64,000 nucleotides of DNA from the NCBI RefSeq assembly GCF_009857445.1, contig NZ_WWCN01000020.1, positions 1 to 64,000 on the forward strand, in the 5' to 3' direction. Both the position numbers and the translations under genes were made by a program. The notes under the pieces are model-generated. The model had not been told where the DNA came from. It worked only from the letters and a program-made list of their open reading frames with translations, and did not search any database. Of this stretch, positions 34,124 through 41,810 are shown piece by piece; the stretch's first letter is position 1, and the number at the start of each line of letters is the position of its first letter. Source of the DNA: Duganella flavida. GTDB lineage: Bacteria > Pseudomonadota > Gammaproteobacteria > Burkholderiales > Burkholderiaceae_D.

Positions 34124-36078
34124 TGGCTAGCCCCTTGAAGAAACTAAGCATCTGCGCCGCAGTGGCGATTATGCTGAGCGGCTGTGCCGCGCAAATGGCC
34201 TACCGCGACGGCAATGACCTGATCGCGAAGAACCAGGTCGAAGCGGGCCTCGCCAAATACCAGGAAGCCGTGCAGGCCGATCCGACCAATGCGCAGTACC
34301 GCGCCGCCTACCTGGGCGCGCGCGACCGCGCCACCCAGCGCATACTGGAAGCGGCGGAACGCGACCTGTCCGGAGGCCGCGTAGCGCAAGCGGAGCAGGG
34401 CTTCCTCCGCGTGTTGGCGCTCGATGCGCAGAACGAGCGCGCCACTGCCGGCCTGCGCGCGATGGAGCGCGACAGCCGCCAGGCCAAGTTGATGGATATC
34501 GCCGCCCAGCACCTGAACAAGGGCGAGTACGAACTGGCCAAGCAAAAGCTCAACGCCATCCTGGCCGAATCGCCGAACAACGACAAGGCGCGCCTGATGC
34601 TGCGCGAAGTGGCCGACAAGAGCGCGCCGCCGGCAGTGGAGAGCGGTCTGTCGAAAGCCTACAAGCAGCCCATCACCATCGAGTTCCGCGACGCGCCGCT
34701 GAAGCAGGTGTTTGACGTGATCGCGCGCCGTTCGGGCCTGAACTTCGTGTTCGATAAGGACGTGAAGACCGACCAGAAAACCACCGTGCTGCTGAAGAAT
34801 AGCACCGTCGAATCGGCGATCTACTTCCTGCTGCTGACCAATCAGCTGGAGCAGCAGGTCATGGACGCCAACACCATCCTGGTCTACCCGAACGTGGCGG
34901 CCAAGTTGAAGGAATACCAGGAGATGACGGTCAAGACCTTCTTCCTGGCGAACGCCGAGGCCAAGCTGGTAGCCAACACGCTCAAGACCATCCTCAAGTC
35001 GCGCGACGTGGTGGTGGATGAAAAACTGAACCTCATCATCGTGCGCGACACGCCGGAAGCCATCCGCCTCGCCGAGCGTTTGATTACGCTGCAGGACGTG
35101 CCGGAAGGGGAGGTGATGCTGGAAGTGGAAATCCTCGAAGTGAAGCGTGCGCGCTTGATGGACCTCGGCGTGGTGTGGCCGACGACGCTGGGCTTCGCGC
35201 CGCTCTCGAGCTCCGGCGGTACCGGCATCACGGTGCGTGACCTGAATAACCTGAACCAGCGCACCATCGGCGTGACGGGGACGCAGTTGTCGATCAACGC
35301 CAACAAGAACGACTCGGACTCCAACCTGCTGGCCAATCCGCGCATCCGCGTGCGGAACAAGGAGAAGGCCAAGATCGTCATCGGCGACAAGCTGCCGGTG
35401 ATTACCTCCACCGTGTCGTCCGGCGTGGGCGGTTTCGCCAGCGATTCCGTCACCTACGTCGACGTCGGCCTGACGCTGAACGCCGAGCCGCAGATTTACC
35501 TGAACAACGAAGTGCTGATCCGCCTGCAGCTGGAGGTCAGCAACCTGGTGAACACCATCACCACCAAGAACGGCACCACCGCCTACCAACTGGGCACGCG
35601 TCAGGCCACTACCACCCTGCAGCTGAAAGACGGCGAGAACCAGGTGCTGGCGGGTCTGATCAACAACGAAGAGCGTAATGCGTCCAACAAGGTGCCGGGT
35701 TTTAGCGAGCTGCCTATCGTCAGCCGTTTGTTCGGCAGCCAGCGTGACGACAACCAGAAGACCGAGATCGTGCTGTCGATTACGCCGCACCTGATCCGCA
35801 ACGTGCAGCGTCCGGAAGCGTCGGCCGCCGAGTTCTCGGCTGGCACGGAAGCCAGCTTCCGCCGCCGTCCGGACATGACGCCACGCGCCACCGTCGTGCA
35901 GCCTGCACCACCGGGTGCGCTGCCTGCGCGTCCGGCCGCTGCACCCGGCCTGCCGTCGCCAGTGCAGGCAACGCCGCTGTCGGATACGCAGCCGGCGCCG
36001 CTGCCGGCCACACAAGGCGCGCAGCCGCAAGCGGTGCAGCCGCCTGCGGCCGAACCATCGCCGCCGGTGCAGCAATAA
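34120..36078 (+). CDS. gspD: Secretin (GspD/PulD-like) lipoprotein with N-terminal TPR region
   Basis: A 652-residue outer-membrane secretin. The signal peptide ends in a lipobox LSGC with C22 as the lipid-modified residue. Residues 25-165 contain tetratricopeptide-like repeats (NQVEAGLAKYQEAVQADPTN, GEYELAKQKLNAILAESPNN), not usual in GspD. An STN/N0 domain (about 180-260: PITIEFRDAPLKQVFDVIA) and one N1 domain (about 270-335) precede the secretin core, which shows ANPRIRVRNKEKAKIVIGD, QLGTRQATTTLQLKDGENQV and GFSELPIVSRLFGS. The 60-residue tail is rich in Pro, Ala and Gln. GTG 34120 or ATG 34123 could start it. Confidence 0.9.
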   Translation: MMASPLKKLSICAAVAIMLSGCAAQMAYRDGNDLIAKNQVEAGLAKYQEAVQADPTNAQYRAAYLGARDRATQRILEAAERDLSGGRVAQAEQGFLRVLALDAQNERATAGLRAMERDSRQAKLMDIAAQHLNKGEYELAKQKLNAILAESPNNDKARLMLREVADKSAPPAVESGLSKAYKQPITIEFRDAPLKQVFDVIARRSGLNFVFDKDVKTDQKTTVLLKNSTVESAIYFLLLTNQLEQQVMDANTILVYPNVAAKLKEYQEMTVKTFFLANAEAKLVANTLKTILKSRDVVVDEKLNLIIVRDTPEAIRLAERLITLQDVPEGEVMLEVEILEVKRARLMDLGVVWPTTLGFAPLSSSGGTGITVRDLNNLNQRTIGVTGTQLSINANKNDSDSNLLANPRIRVRNKEKAKIVIGDKLPVITSTVSSGVGGFASDSVTYVDVGLTLNAEPQIYLNNEVLIRLQLEVSNLVNTITTKNGTTAYQLGTRQATTTLQLKDGENQVLAGLINNEERNASNKVPGFSELPIVSRLFGSQRDDNQKTEIVLSITPHLIRNVQRPEASAAEFSAGTEASFRRRPDMTPRATVVQPAPPGALPARPAAAPGLPSPVQATPLSDTQPAPLPATQGAQPQAVQPPAAEPSPPVQQ

Positions 36079-36088
36079 GCAGGGCAGC

Positions 36089-36565
36089 ATGATGATGCGC
36101 GCGCGTGGCTTCACCTTGATCGAGCTGCTGGTAACGCTGGCCATTCTCGGCCTGCTCAGTGCACTGGTGATCCCGACCGCGCAAGTGGTGGTACAGCGCC
36201 GGCAGGAACAGGATTTGCGCGAAGCGCTGCGCGACATCCGCCACGCGCTGGACGCCTACAAGCTAGCCTACGACCAGGGCCACATCACCAAGACGCTGGC
36301 CGCCAGCGGCTACCCGAAAACGCTGGAGATGCTGGCGGAAGGCGTGCCGGACCTGCAAAACCCCAAGCACGCCAAGATCTACTTCCTGCGCCGCGTGCCG
36401 CGCGATCCGTTCAATCCGGACAGCGCGCTGGGCGACGCGCAAACCTGGGGCAAGCGCAGCTACGCCAGCGAGGCCGCAGAGCCAAGGGAGGGCGAGGACG
36501 TCTACGATGTCTACAGCCTCAGTGACAAGGCCGGACTGAACGGCGTACCGTACAAGAAGTGGTGA
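36089..36565 (+). CDS. Type II/IV pseudopilin
   Basis: A 158-residue pseudopilin. The short leader MMMRARG ends at G/FTLIE, with Glu+5 present, followed by the hydrophobic helix LLVTLAILGLLSALVIP. The soluble part has RRVPRDPFNPDSALGDAQ and ends YDVYSLSDKAGLNGVPYKKW. A conserved DPF and W near the end also occur in GspG-like minor pseudopilins. Three consecutive ATGs (36089, 36092, 36095) can serve as start; AGGGC lies just before. The frame is open upstream inside the secretin gene. It lies 10 bases after the secretin stop. Confidence 0.85.
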   Translation: MMMRARGFTLIELLVTLAILGLLSALVIPTAQVVVQRRQEQDLREALRDIRHALDAYKLAYDQGHITKTLAASGYPKTLEMLAEGVPDLQNPKHAKIYFLRRVPRDPFNPDSALGDAQTWGKRSYASEAAEPREGEDVYDVYSLSDKAGLNGVPYKKW

Positions 36566-36567
36566 CC

Positions 36568-36939
36568 ATGAAGCGCAAAGGATTCACGCTGATCGAATTG
36601 CTGGTAGTGCTGGGCATCGTCGCCTTGATGCTGACGCTGGCCGTGCCGCGCTATTTCCCCAGCATCGACAAATCGAAAGAGGTGGTGCTGGCCGATAACC
36701 TGCGCAATGTGCGCCAGGTGCTGGACCAATATTATGGCGACACCGGCCGCTATCCGGACTCGCTGGAGCAACTGGTGGAGAAGCACTACCTGCGCGCGCT
36801 GCCCTACGATCCGGTCGCCGAGAGCGATGCCAGCTGGACCATCATCCCGCCGGAAGACAGCTCCAAGGGCAGTGTCTACAACATCCGCAGCGGCGCGCCC
36901 GGCAACGACCGCAGCGGCAAGCCTTACGCCGACTGGTGA
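36568..36939 (+). CDS. Type II/IV pseudopilin
   Basis: A 123-residue GspG/PilE-like pseudopilin with leader MKRKG and cleavage at G/FTLIE, so Glu+5 is present. The helix LLVVLGIVALMLTLAVPRYF and the soluble motif YYGDTGRYPDSLEQLVEK, followed by LPYDPVAESDASW, fit a GspG-like fold. It starts two bases after the preceding stop and ends one base before the next start. With the two genes around it, it forms a pseudopilin triplet. Confidence 0.87.
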   Translation: MKRKGFTLIELLVVLGIVALMLTLAVPRYFPSIDKSKEVVLADNLRNVRQVLDQYYGDTGRYPDSLEQLVEKHYLRALPYDPVAESDASWTIIPPEDSSKGSVYNIRSGAPGNDRSGKPYADW

Positions 36940-36940
36940 T

Positions 36941-37645
36941 ATGGCCGAAGCACCAACCTTGCGCCGCCCGCCGCACCGTGCCCGGCACGCGCGCGGCTTC
37001 ACCTACCTGAGCCTGATTATCGTGGTGGCCATCATTGGTTTGGTGGCAGCATCGGCGATCAAGCTGGGCTCGGTATTGCAGCGCAGCAGGGCGGAGCAGG
37101 AGCTGCTCGACATCGGCGCCGCCTTCAGCGACGCGCTGAAAAGCTACGCCGACGCCACGCCGCAAGGCATGCCGACCCAGCCGCCATCGCTGAAAGAACT
37201 GCTCAAAGATCCCCGTTTTCCCGGCACGCGCCGCCATTTGCGCAAGATTTTCGTCGATCCGATGACGGGCAAAGCGGAGTGGGGCATCGTCTACCGTGGC
37301 GATAAAATTGGCGTGCTGGCGGTGTACAGCTTGTCCGATGCAAAACCTGTGAAAATCGGGAACTTTCCCGTACGATATTCTGGATTTGACGGCAAGAGTC
37401 ATATTTCCGAATGGAAATTCACGATCAGTGCCGAAGGTCCATCTGTAGCCGTTCCGCAACAGGGCGCACCCTTGACGGAGCCGTCGCTACCTGCTAGCGA
37501 CGCGCCAGTCCCGGTGGTCGCGCCTACGCCTGAAAAAACACCGGAAGAGCCCGTTTCTCCCTCTGAACCAGCGGTCGAAACCACCACGCCGGCAGCACCG
37601 CCAGAACCGGCTACAGAGCCTGAAAACAGCCAACTTTCTCACTAA
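36941..37645 (+). CDS. Pseudopilin-like protein lacking Glu+5, with Pro-rich tail
   Basis: A 234-residue protein with an 18-residue basic leader (RRPPHRARHARG) and a prepilin-like junction G/FTYLS followed by the helix LIIVVAIIGLVAASAIKLG. The fifth mature residue is Ser, not Glu. Loss of Glu+5 is the hallmark of the tip pseudopilin GspK, so this may be the tip subunit, although it has none of the large GspK alpha domain. The soluble domain has DPRFPGTRRHLRKIFVDP and WGIVYRGDKIGVLAVYSLSD. The last about 65 residues are Pro/Ala/Glu-rich and probably disordered. It is the last gene of the locus. Confidence 0.75.
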   Translation: MAEAPTLRRPPHRARHARGFTYLSLIIVVAIIGLVAASAIKLGSVLQRSRAEQELLDIGAAFSDALKSYADATPQGMPTQPPSLKELLKDPRFPGTRRHLRKIFVDPMTGKAEWGIVYRGDKIGVLAVYSLSDAKPVKIGNFPVRYSGFDGKSHISEWKFTISAEGPSVAVPQQGAPLTEPSLPASDAPVPVVAPTPEKTPEEPVSPSEPAVETTTPAAPPEPATEPENSQLSH

Positions 37646-37660
37646 AAGTCACGAAAAATG

Positions 37661-37683
37661 CTGCGTCGCGCAGATGATTTTTT
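37661..37683 (+). terminator. Possible weak terminator of the secretion locus
   Basis: CTGCG (37661-37665) pairs with CGCAG (37669-37673) around TCG, with a six-T run starting five bases later (37678-37683). The stem is only 5 bp, so this is tentative. Confidence 0.3.
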
Positions 37684-37836
37684 GTAACATACGACGAGTT
37701 GTAACAAAGAAATTAAAAATACAAGTATTGCAATTGTGCGTAATGCATTTATGTTATTATTTCGTCTGAAGTACTCCTGATAACCCCCTCGTGGTTGGCG
37801 CAAGGCAGCCACAATTCGTTTGATTAAGGAAATCAT

Positions 37837-38325
37837 ATGAAATTGAAACACATTGCAGCTAGCGCATTGCTGGCCGCTGCATCGTTCGGTGCTTTCGCAG
37901 GTGACCAAGTAGTTACCGTGATCGCCGATGGCGAGTCGCACAACTGGAACAGTGTTGTAGGCGACGGCATCCTGTCGGGCAACCACGACCTGATCACTTT
38001 CTCCGGCCTGAGCGCTAACACCACCTACGACATCCTGATCAGCGTTACTGGCCAGAAGCTGGAGTTCTGGGCCACCACCAACCTGAACGGTGAACTGGCT
38101 GACCTGTCGCAAAGCGCCAGCGGCAAGCTGAAGTATGTTGGCGTTGAGCTGATTGGCAAACCTTCGTTCGTGCTGGACCTGGCTGGCGCCGCCCAAACTG
38201 GCGCGAGCTACACCGGTACCTACTCGGTGACCGCTGTTCCAGAACCAGCAACCTACGGCATGCTGCTGGGCGGCCTGGGCCTGGTTGGCGCCATCGCTCG
38301 CCGCAAAGCCAAACAAGCAGCTTAA
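37837..38325 (+). CDS. PEP-CTERM domain protein
   Basis: A 162-residue surface protein. The signal peptide KLKHIAASALLAAASFGAFA ends before GDQVV. The C-terminus carries VPEPATYGMLLGGLGLVG and then ARRKAKQAA, the PEP-CTERM sorting signal. The mature part is beta-rich (DLITFSGLSANTTYDILISV), as in many small PEP-CTERM proteins. AAGGAA precedes ATG 37837 by six bases. The 190-base upstream region is very AT-rich (TTGTGC and TATTAT 15 bases apart) and contains no gene. It is not coupled to the secretion genes but lies directly after them. Confidence 0.88.
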   Translation: MKLKHIAASALLAAASFGAFAGDQVVTVIADGESHNWNSVVGDGILSGNHDLITFSGLSANTTYDILISVTGQKLEFWATTNLNGELADLSQSASGKLKYVGVELIGKPSFVLDLAGAAQTGASYTGTYSVTAVPEPATYGMLLGGLGLVGAIARRKAKQAA

Positions 38326-38340
38326 TTGCTGCCGGTATAA

Positions 38341-38368
38341 AAAAACCCGCCACTTGGCGGGTTTTTTT
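38341..38368. terminator. Bidirectional intrinsic terminator
   Basis: AAAAACCCGCC (38341-38351) and GGCGGGTTTTTTT (38356-38368) form a GC-rich hairpin with a 4-base loop and an A/T run on each side, serving both the PEP-CTERM gene and the convergent murJ. Confidence 0.92.
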
Positions 38369-38385
38369 CGTCTGGAGCAAATGCC

Positions 38386-39924
38386 TTAGCGCGCGATGCG
38401 CTTGAAGTCGCGCAGGCGAAAACCCATCAGCATCAACGCGCCAAAGTAGACCGCACCGCATACGCTCACCAGCAGCAGCAGGGCGCCCAGGCGCAGGAAG
38501 GCATGCGGCTGCAAGCCGATCCAGTCGATGTGAGCGGCGCCGAGCCACGCCACGCCCGCCATCACGACGCAGGCGACCACCAGCTTGACGCAGAACAGCA
38601 GCCAGCCCGGCCGTGGACGGTAGATGTCGCGGCGGCGCAGGCCGACATACAGCAGGCTGGCGTTCAGGCAGGCGCCCACGCCGATCGACAGCGCCAGTCC
38701 GGCCACTTGCAGATAAGGCACGAACAGCATATTCATCAGCTGGGTGGCGATCAGCACGCCGGTAGCGATGCGCACCGGGGTGCGGATGTCCTGCCGTGCG
38801 TAAAACGCCGGCGCCAGCGTCTTGACCAGGATAATCCCCAACAGGCCGACGCAATACGCGATCAGCGGACGCGCCGACTGCGCCGCCGCTTCATCGGTAA
38901 AGGCGCCGTAGTGGAACAGGGTGGCGATCATCGGCTCGGCCAGGACGGCCATGCCCACCGCCGCTGGCAGCGTCAGCAGGAAGCTCAGGCGCAGGCCCCA
39001 GTCCAGCAAGTCCGAGTATTCCTGGTGGTCGTCGTCGGCCTTGGCCTTGGACAGGCTAGGCAGCAGGATGGTGCCCAGTGCTACGCCCAGCATGGCGGCC
39101 GGGAACTCCATCAGACGGTCGGCATACGACAGCCAGGAAATGCTGCCCTTGGCCAGGTGCGAGGCGATGCTGGTGTTGATCATCAGGCTGATTTGCGCGG
39201 CCGACACGGCAAACACGGCCGGGCCCATCTTTTTCAGCACGCGGCGCACGCCGGCGTCGGCCAGGCCGGCCGCCGGGTTCCACGACAGCGTCGGCAGCAT
39301 GCCGATCTTGATCAGCGCCGGCACCTGGATCGCCACCTGCAGCACGCCGCCCACGAACACGGCAATGGCCATGGCGTAGATCGGCTGCGCCAGGTGCTGT
39401 TGTAAAAACAGCGACGCCAGGATCGAGGAAATATTCAGCAGCACCGGCGTGAAGGCCGGGATCTTGAACTCGCGCCAGGTATTGAGCACGCCCCCGGCCA
39501 TTGCCACGAAGGCCATGCAGCTAATATAGGGGAACATCAGGCGCGTCATCCACACCGCCGCGTCGAACTCCTTGAGCCCGCTGGCAATCACGTAGATGAA
39601 CAGCGGTGAGGCTATAATGCCGATCAGCGTGATGATCAGGGTAGCCCACACCAGTGTGTTGGCCACATGGTCAACCAGCTTCTTGCTGGCTTCTTGCCCC
39701 TCCTGATTCTTGTATTCAGCCAGGATGGGCACGAAAGCTTGCGAGAACGCGCCCTCGGCAAACAGGCGGCGCAGCAGGTTGGGAATGCGGAAAGCGACCA
39801 CATAAGCGTCTGTCATGGGGCCGGCGCCAAAGGCGCGGGCAATCAGGGTTTCACGCAGGAGGCCGGTGATCCGGGACAGCATCGTCATGCTGGAGATGGC
39901 GGAGAGTGTCTTAAGCAAGTTCAT
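38386..39924 (-). CDS. murJ: Lipid II flippase MurJ (MviN)
   Basis: A 512-residue polytopic protein of the MOP superfamily with about 14 membrane helices that flips lipid II for peptidoglycan synthesis. The N-terminus NLLKTLSAISSMTMLSRITG, the motif RETLIARAFGAG and the segment FRIPNLLRRLFAEGAFSQAF are diagnostic of MurJ. The gene is convergent with the PEP-CTERM gene and divergent from rpsT. No Shine-Dalgarno sequence is seen close to the ATG; a TATAAT at 39933-39938 on the minus strand is only 8 bases upstream, so the message could be almost leaderless. Confidence 0.95.
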   Translation of the reverse strand: MNLLKTLSAISSMTMLSRITGLLRETLIARAFGAGPMTDAYVVAFRIPNLLRRLFAEGAFSQAFVPILAEYKNQEGQEASKKLVDHVANTLVWATLIITLIGIIASPLFIYVIASGLKEFDAAVWMTRLMFPYISCMAFVAMAGGVLNTWREFKIPAFTPVLLNISSILASLFLQQHLAQPIYAMAIAVFVGGVLQVAIQVPALIKIGMLPTLSWNPAAGLADAGVRRVLKKMGPAVFAVSAAQISLMINTSIASHLAKGSISWLSYADRLMEFPAAMLGVALGTILLPSLSKAKADDDHQEYSDLLDWGLRLSFLLTLPAAVGMAVLAEPMIATLFHYGAFTDEAAAQSARPLIAYCVGLLGIILVKTLAPAFYARQDIRTPVRIATGVLIATQLMNMLFVPYLQVAGLALSIGVGACLNASLLYVGLRRRDIYRPRPGWLLFCVKLVVACVVMAGVAWLGAAHIDWIGLQPHAFLRLGALLLLVSVCGAVYFGALMLMGFRLRDFKRIAR

Positions 39925-39939
39925 GGGACGTGATTATAG

Positions 39940-39968
39940 TTGCTCCTGCCAATAAATATCGCTATAAT
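39940..39968 (+). promoter_or_regulatory. rpsT promoter
   Basis: TTGCTC (39940-39945), a 17-base spacer and a perfect TATAAT (39963-39968). Transcription would begin near 39975, giving a leader of about 145 nt before rpsT. Confidence 0.7.
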
Positions 39969-40000
39969 CACAGGCTGTACAAAATTCTGTTGCGCAGACA

Positions 40001-40093
40001 TTAATGTTTGGCAGGCAGTAGTTTGACTCACATGGTTCGCTCTTATGGCAACCTAGGACGCACCTGTTTGCCAAACATTAACGTTTGCAAACG
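40001..40093 (+). promoter_or_regulatory. Structured rpsT leader with long-range inverted repeat
   Basis: TTAATGTTTGGCA (40001-40013) and TGCCAAACATTAA (40069-40081) are exact 13-base reverse complements separated by 55 bases. A perfect palindrome CGTTTGCAAACG follows at 40082-40093, just before the ribosome binding region. Ribosomal protein S20 is known to control its own translation in other bacteria, so a leader RNA element is plausible; this fold is read from the sequence only. Confidence 0.5.
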
Positions 40094-40119
40094 CATCATT
40101 TACCTGTTTAGGAAATTTC

Positions 40120-40386
40120 ATGGCAAATACCGCACAAGCGCGTAAACGCGCTCGTCAAGCAGTTAAGCAAAACGCTCACAACTCGGCTCAGCGTTCGACC
40201 CTGCGTACCGCTATCAAAGCTGTGCGTAAAGCGATCCAAGCTGGCGACAAAGCTGCTGCGACGACTATCTTCCAAGCTTCGGTGTCGACTATCGACAGCA
40301 TCGCTGACAAGAAAATCATCCACAAAAACAAGGCAGCTCGCCACAAGAGCCGTCTGGCAGCTGCTTTGAAAGCACTGGCCGCTTAA
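40120..40386 (+). CDS. rpsT: 30S ribosomal protein S20
   Basis: An 88-residue basic, alanine-rich helical protein that binds 16S rRNA in the small subunit. It begins MANTAQARKRARQAVKQN and has LRTAIKAVRKAIQAGDK and HKNKAARHKSRLAAALKAL, the standard S20 pattern. AGGAAAT precedes the ATG. It has its own promoter and terminator and is divergent from murJ, the common arrangement in betaproteobacteria. Confidence 0.97.
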   Translation: MANTAQARKRARQAVKQNAHNSAQRSTLRTAIKAVRKAIQAGDKAAATTIFQASVSTIDSIADKKIIHKNKAARHKSRLAAALKALAA

Positions 40387-40414
40387 TTTTCCTTTCTTAG
40401 GAAGAGCAAGCAAA

Positions 40415-40447
40415 AAAAGCCGCACTGGCATTGCCAGTGCGGCTTTT
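40415..40447. terminator. Intrinsic terminator of rpsT
   Basis: GCCGCACTGGC (40419-40429) and GCCAGTGCGGC (40433-40443) form a perfect 11-bp stem with loop ATT, flanked by AAAA and TTTT. It can also serve the convergent HD-GYP gene. Confidence 0.92.
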
Positions 40448-40466
40448 GTCGTTTGTCGCATTGGTT

Positions 40467-41750
40467 TTACTGTGGCCGCAGGTGCTTGAGCAAGTCGTGC
40501 AACGGCTTGGATGACAGGCCCTGCAGCTCGGCCGAGCGGCGGTCGATTTCATTGGCCAGGTCCAGCTGCAGCCATTCGATTTCATCGAGCATGGTGCGCA
40601 GTTCCAGCAGCACCGCCGGATCGTCCTGGGCGATGAACAGCATGCTCTCGCTGCGGTCCGGATCGAATCCCGCTTGCAGCACCAGCTGGCGGATGGTGTT
40701 CATCCGTTCAAACAAAAACGCCAGCGGCGAGCGCTCCGGCTCGGCCGGCGCCACCATGTGCTCAAAGACGCTGCGCTGCGCAAACCAGGCGCGCAGCACG
40801 TCGGACAGGTGGGCCAGCTGGGTGGCGGCGTCCAGCTGCTCCTGCGGCAGCGGCAGGGCGTCTTCCGGGGTGGCGTGGATCAGGTCGCGCAGGGCGCCGG
40901 CGGCGTCGCGGTCGAAACGGTTTTGATGCAGGCGTGCCAGCATGTCCAGCCGCGGCAGGTCGAAGCGGCGTATCACGGTTTCCGCCACGTCGGCCACCGC
41001 CAGTAGCTTGGCCAGCGGCGTGATCTTGTCGGCGCGCAGGCCGTTCGGGTAGCCGCTGCCGTCCATCCGCTCATGATGCTGCAGCACCGCCAGCCGCGCG
41101 CTGGCCGGGAATTCCTTGATGGCGTTCAGCACCATGTGGCTGGCCAGCGGGTGCACGTGCACGAAGCGCCGCTCGTCCGGTGTGATGGCGTGGCCGCTGT
41201 CGAGCAGGGTGGGATCGGTATGCATCTCGCCAAGGTCGTGGCATAGCGCGGCCAGCAGCAGCGTCTGGCGCTCGGGTGCTGGCAGTTTCAGGCGCTGCCC
41301 CAGCGCGTAGGCAATCATGGCGGTGCGCAGCATGTGCTGGAACATGGCCGGGCGCTGCTCGCGCAGTACGGTTAGCCGCATCAGCAGCGGCGCCGGCAGC
41401 TTGAGCGCGGCCAGCCCGTGCTTGACGGCCAGCGGGTCGCCGCTGCGGTTGGCCAGGCGGGCGTAGATGGGATCGTGCTCCAGGACCTTGCCTGCTTCAA
41501 TCGACAGGCTGGCGGCATCGATGGCGCGCTCGCTGATCAGCATATTGTCGAGCGGCTCGTTGAGCTTGTGGCGGGCCAGGCGCTGGAATTGTTCCTCCCC
41601 CAGCTCGGTGCCTTTGGCGACCAGCTTCATGCCGTTGTCGCAATAGATATCTTCGTGTGCGGTGACGGTCTGCTGCCGGGCCAGGGCGGCCACGGCTTGC
41701 AGATAGTAGGGGCTCTCGTCGTACTCGGTAGCGCTCGTTTCAGCAGGCAT
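40467..41750 (-). CDS. HD-GYP domain protein (putative c-di-GMP phosphodiesterase)
   Basis: A 427-residue cytoplasmic protein. The HD-GYP domain spans about residues 140-280, with CHDLGEMHTDP, HVHPLASHMVL and HHERMDGSGYPNG. The GYP signature is intact; the usual HDxGK is HDLGE. The N-terminal about 130 residues lack a receiver or PAS domain that I recognise. The C-terminal 130 residues are helical (FLFERMNTIRQLVLQAGF). The family hydrolyses cyclic di-GMP, which controls exopolysaccharide and motility. GGAGG six bases before ATG 41750 fixes the start, with the frame open upstream to 41777. It stands alone on the minus strand. Confidence 0.85.
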   Translation of the reverse strand: MPAETSATEYDESPYYLQAVAALARQQTVTAHEDIYCDNGMKLVAKGTELGEEQFQRLARHKLNEPLDNMLISERAIDAASLSIEAGKVLEHDPIYARLANRSGDPLAVKHGLAALKLPAPLLMRLTVLREQRPAMFQHMLRTAMIAYALGQRLKLPAPERQTLLLAALCHDLGEMHTDPTLLDSGHAITPDERRFVHVHPLASHMVLNAIKEFPASARLAVLQHHERMDGSGYPNGLRADKITPLAKLLAVADVAETVIRRFDLPRLDMLARLHQNRFDRDAAGALRDLIHATPEDALPLPQEQLDAATQLAHLSDVLRAWFAQRSVFEHMVAPAEPERSPLAFLFERMNTIRQLVLQAGFDPDRSESMLFIAQDDPAVLLELRTMLDEIEWLQLDLANEIDRRSAELQGLSSKPLHDLLKHLRPQ

Positions 41751-41810
41751 GGCATCCTCCTGGCGCGGTGGCGCCACCTGCCTAATAGTAAGGCAGGTGT
41801 TGTCGAATTG

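Noticed and set aside
37792..37808. TGGTTGG-CGCA-AGGCA as a possible sigma-54 promoter for the 37837 gene
   Set aside because: Spacing is right but the -12 element lacks TTGC, and the start would fall only about 19 bases before the ATG.
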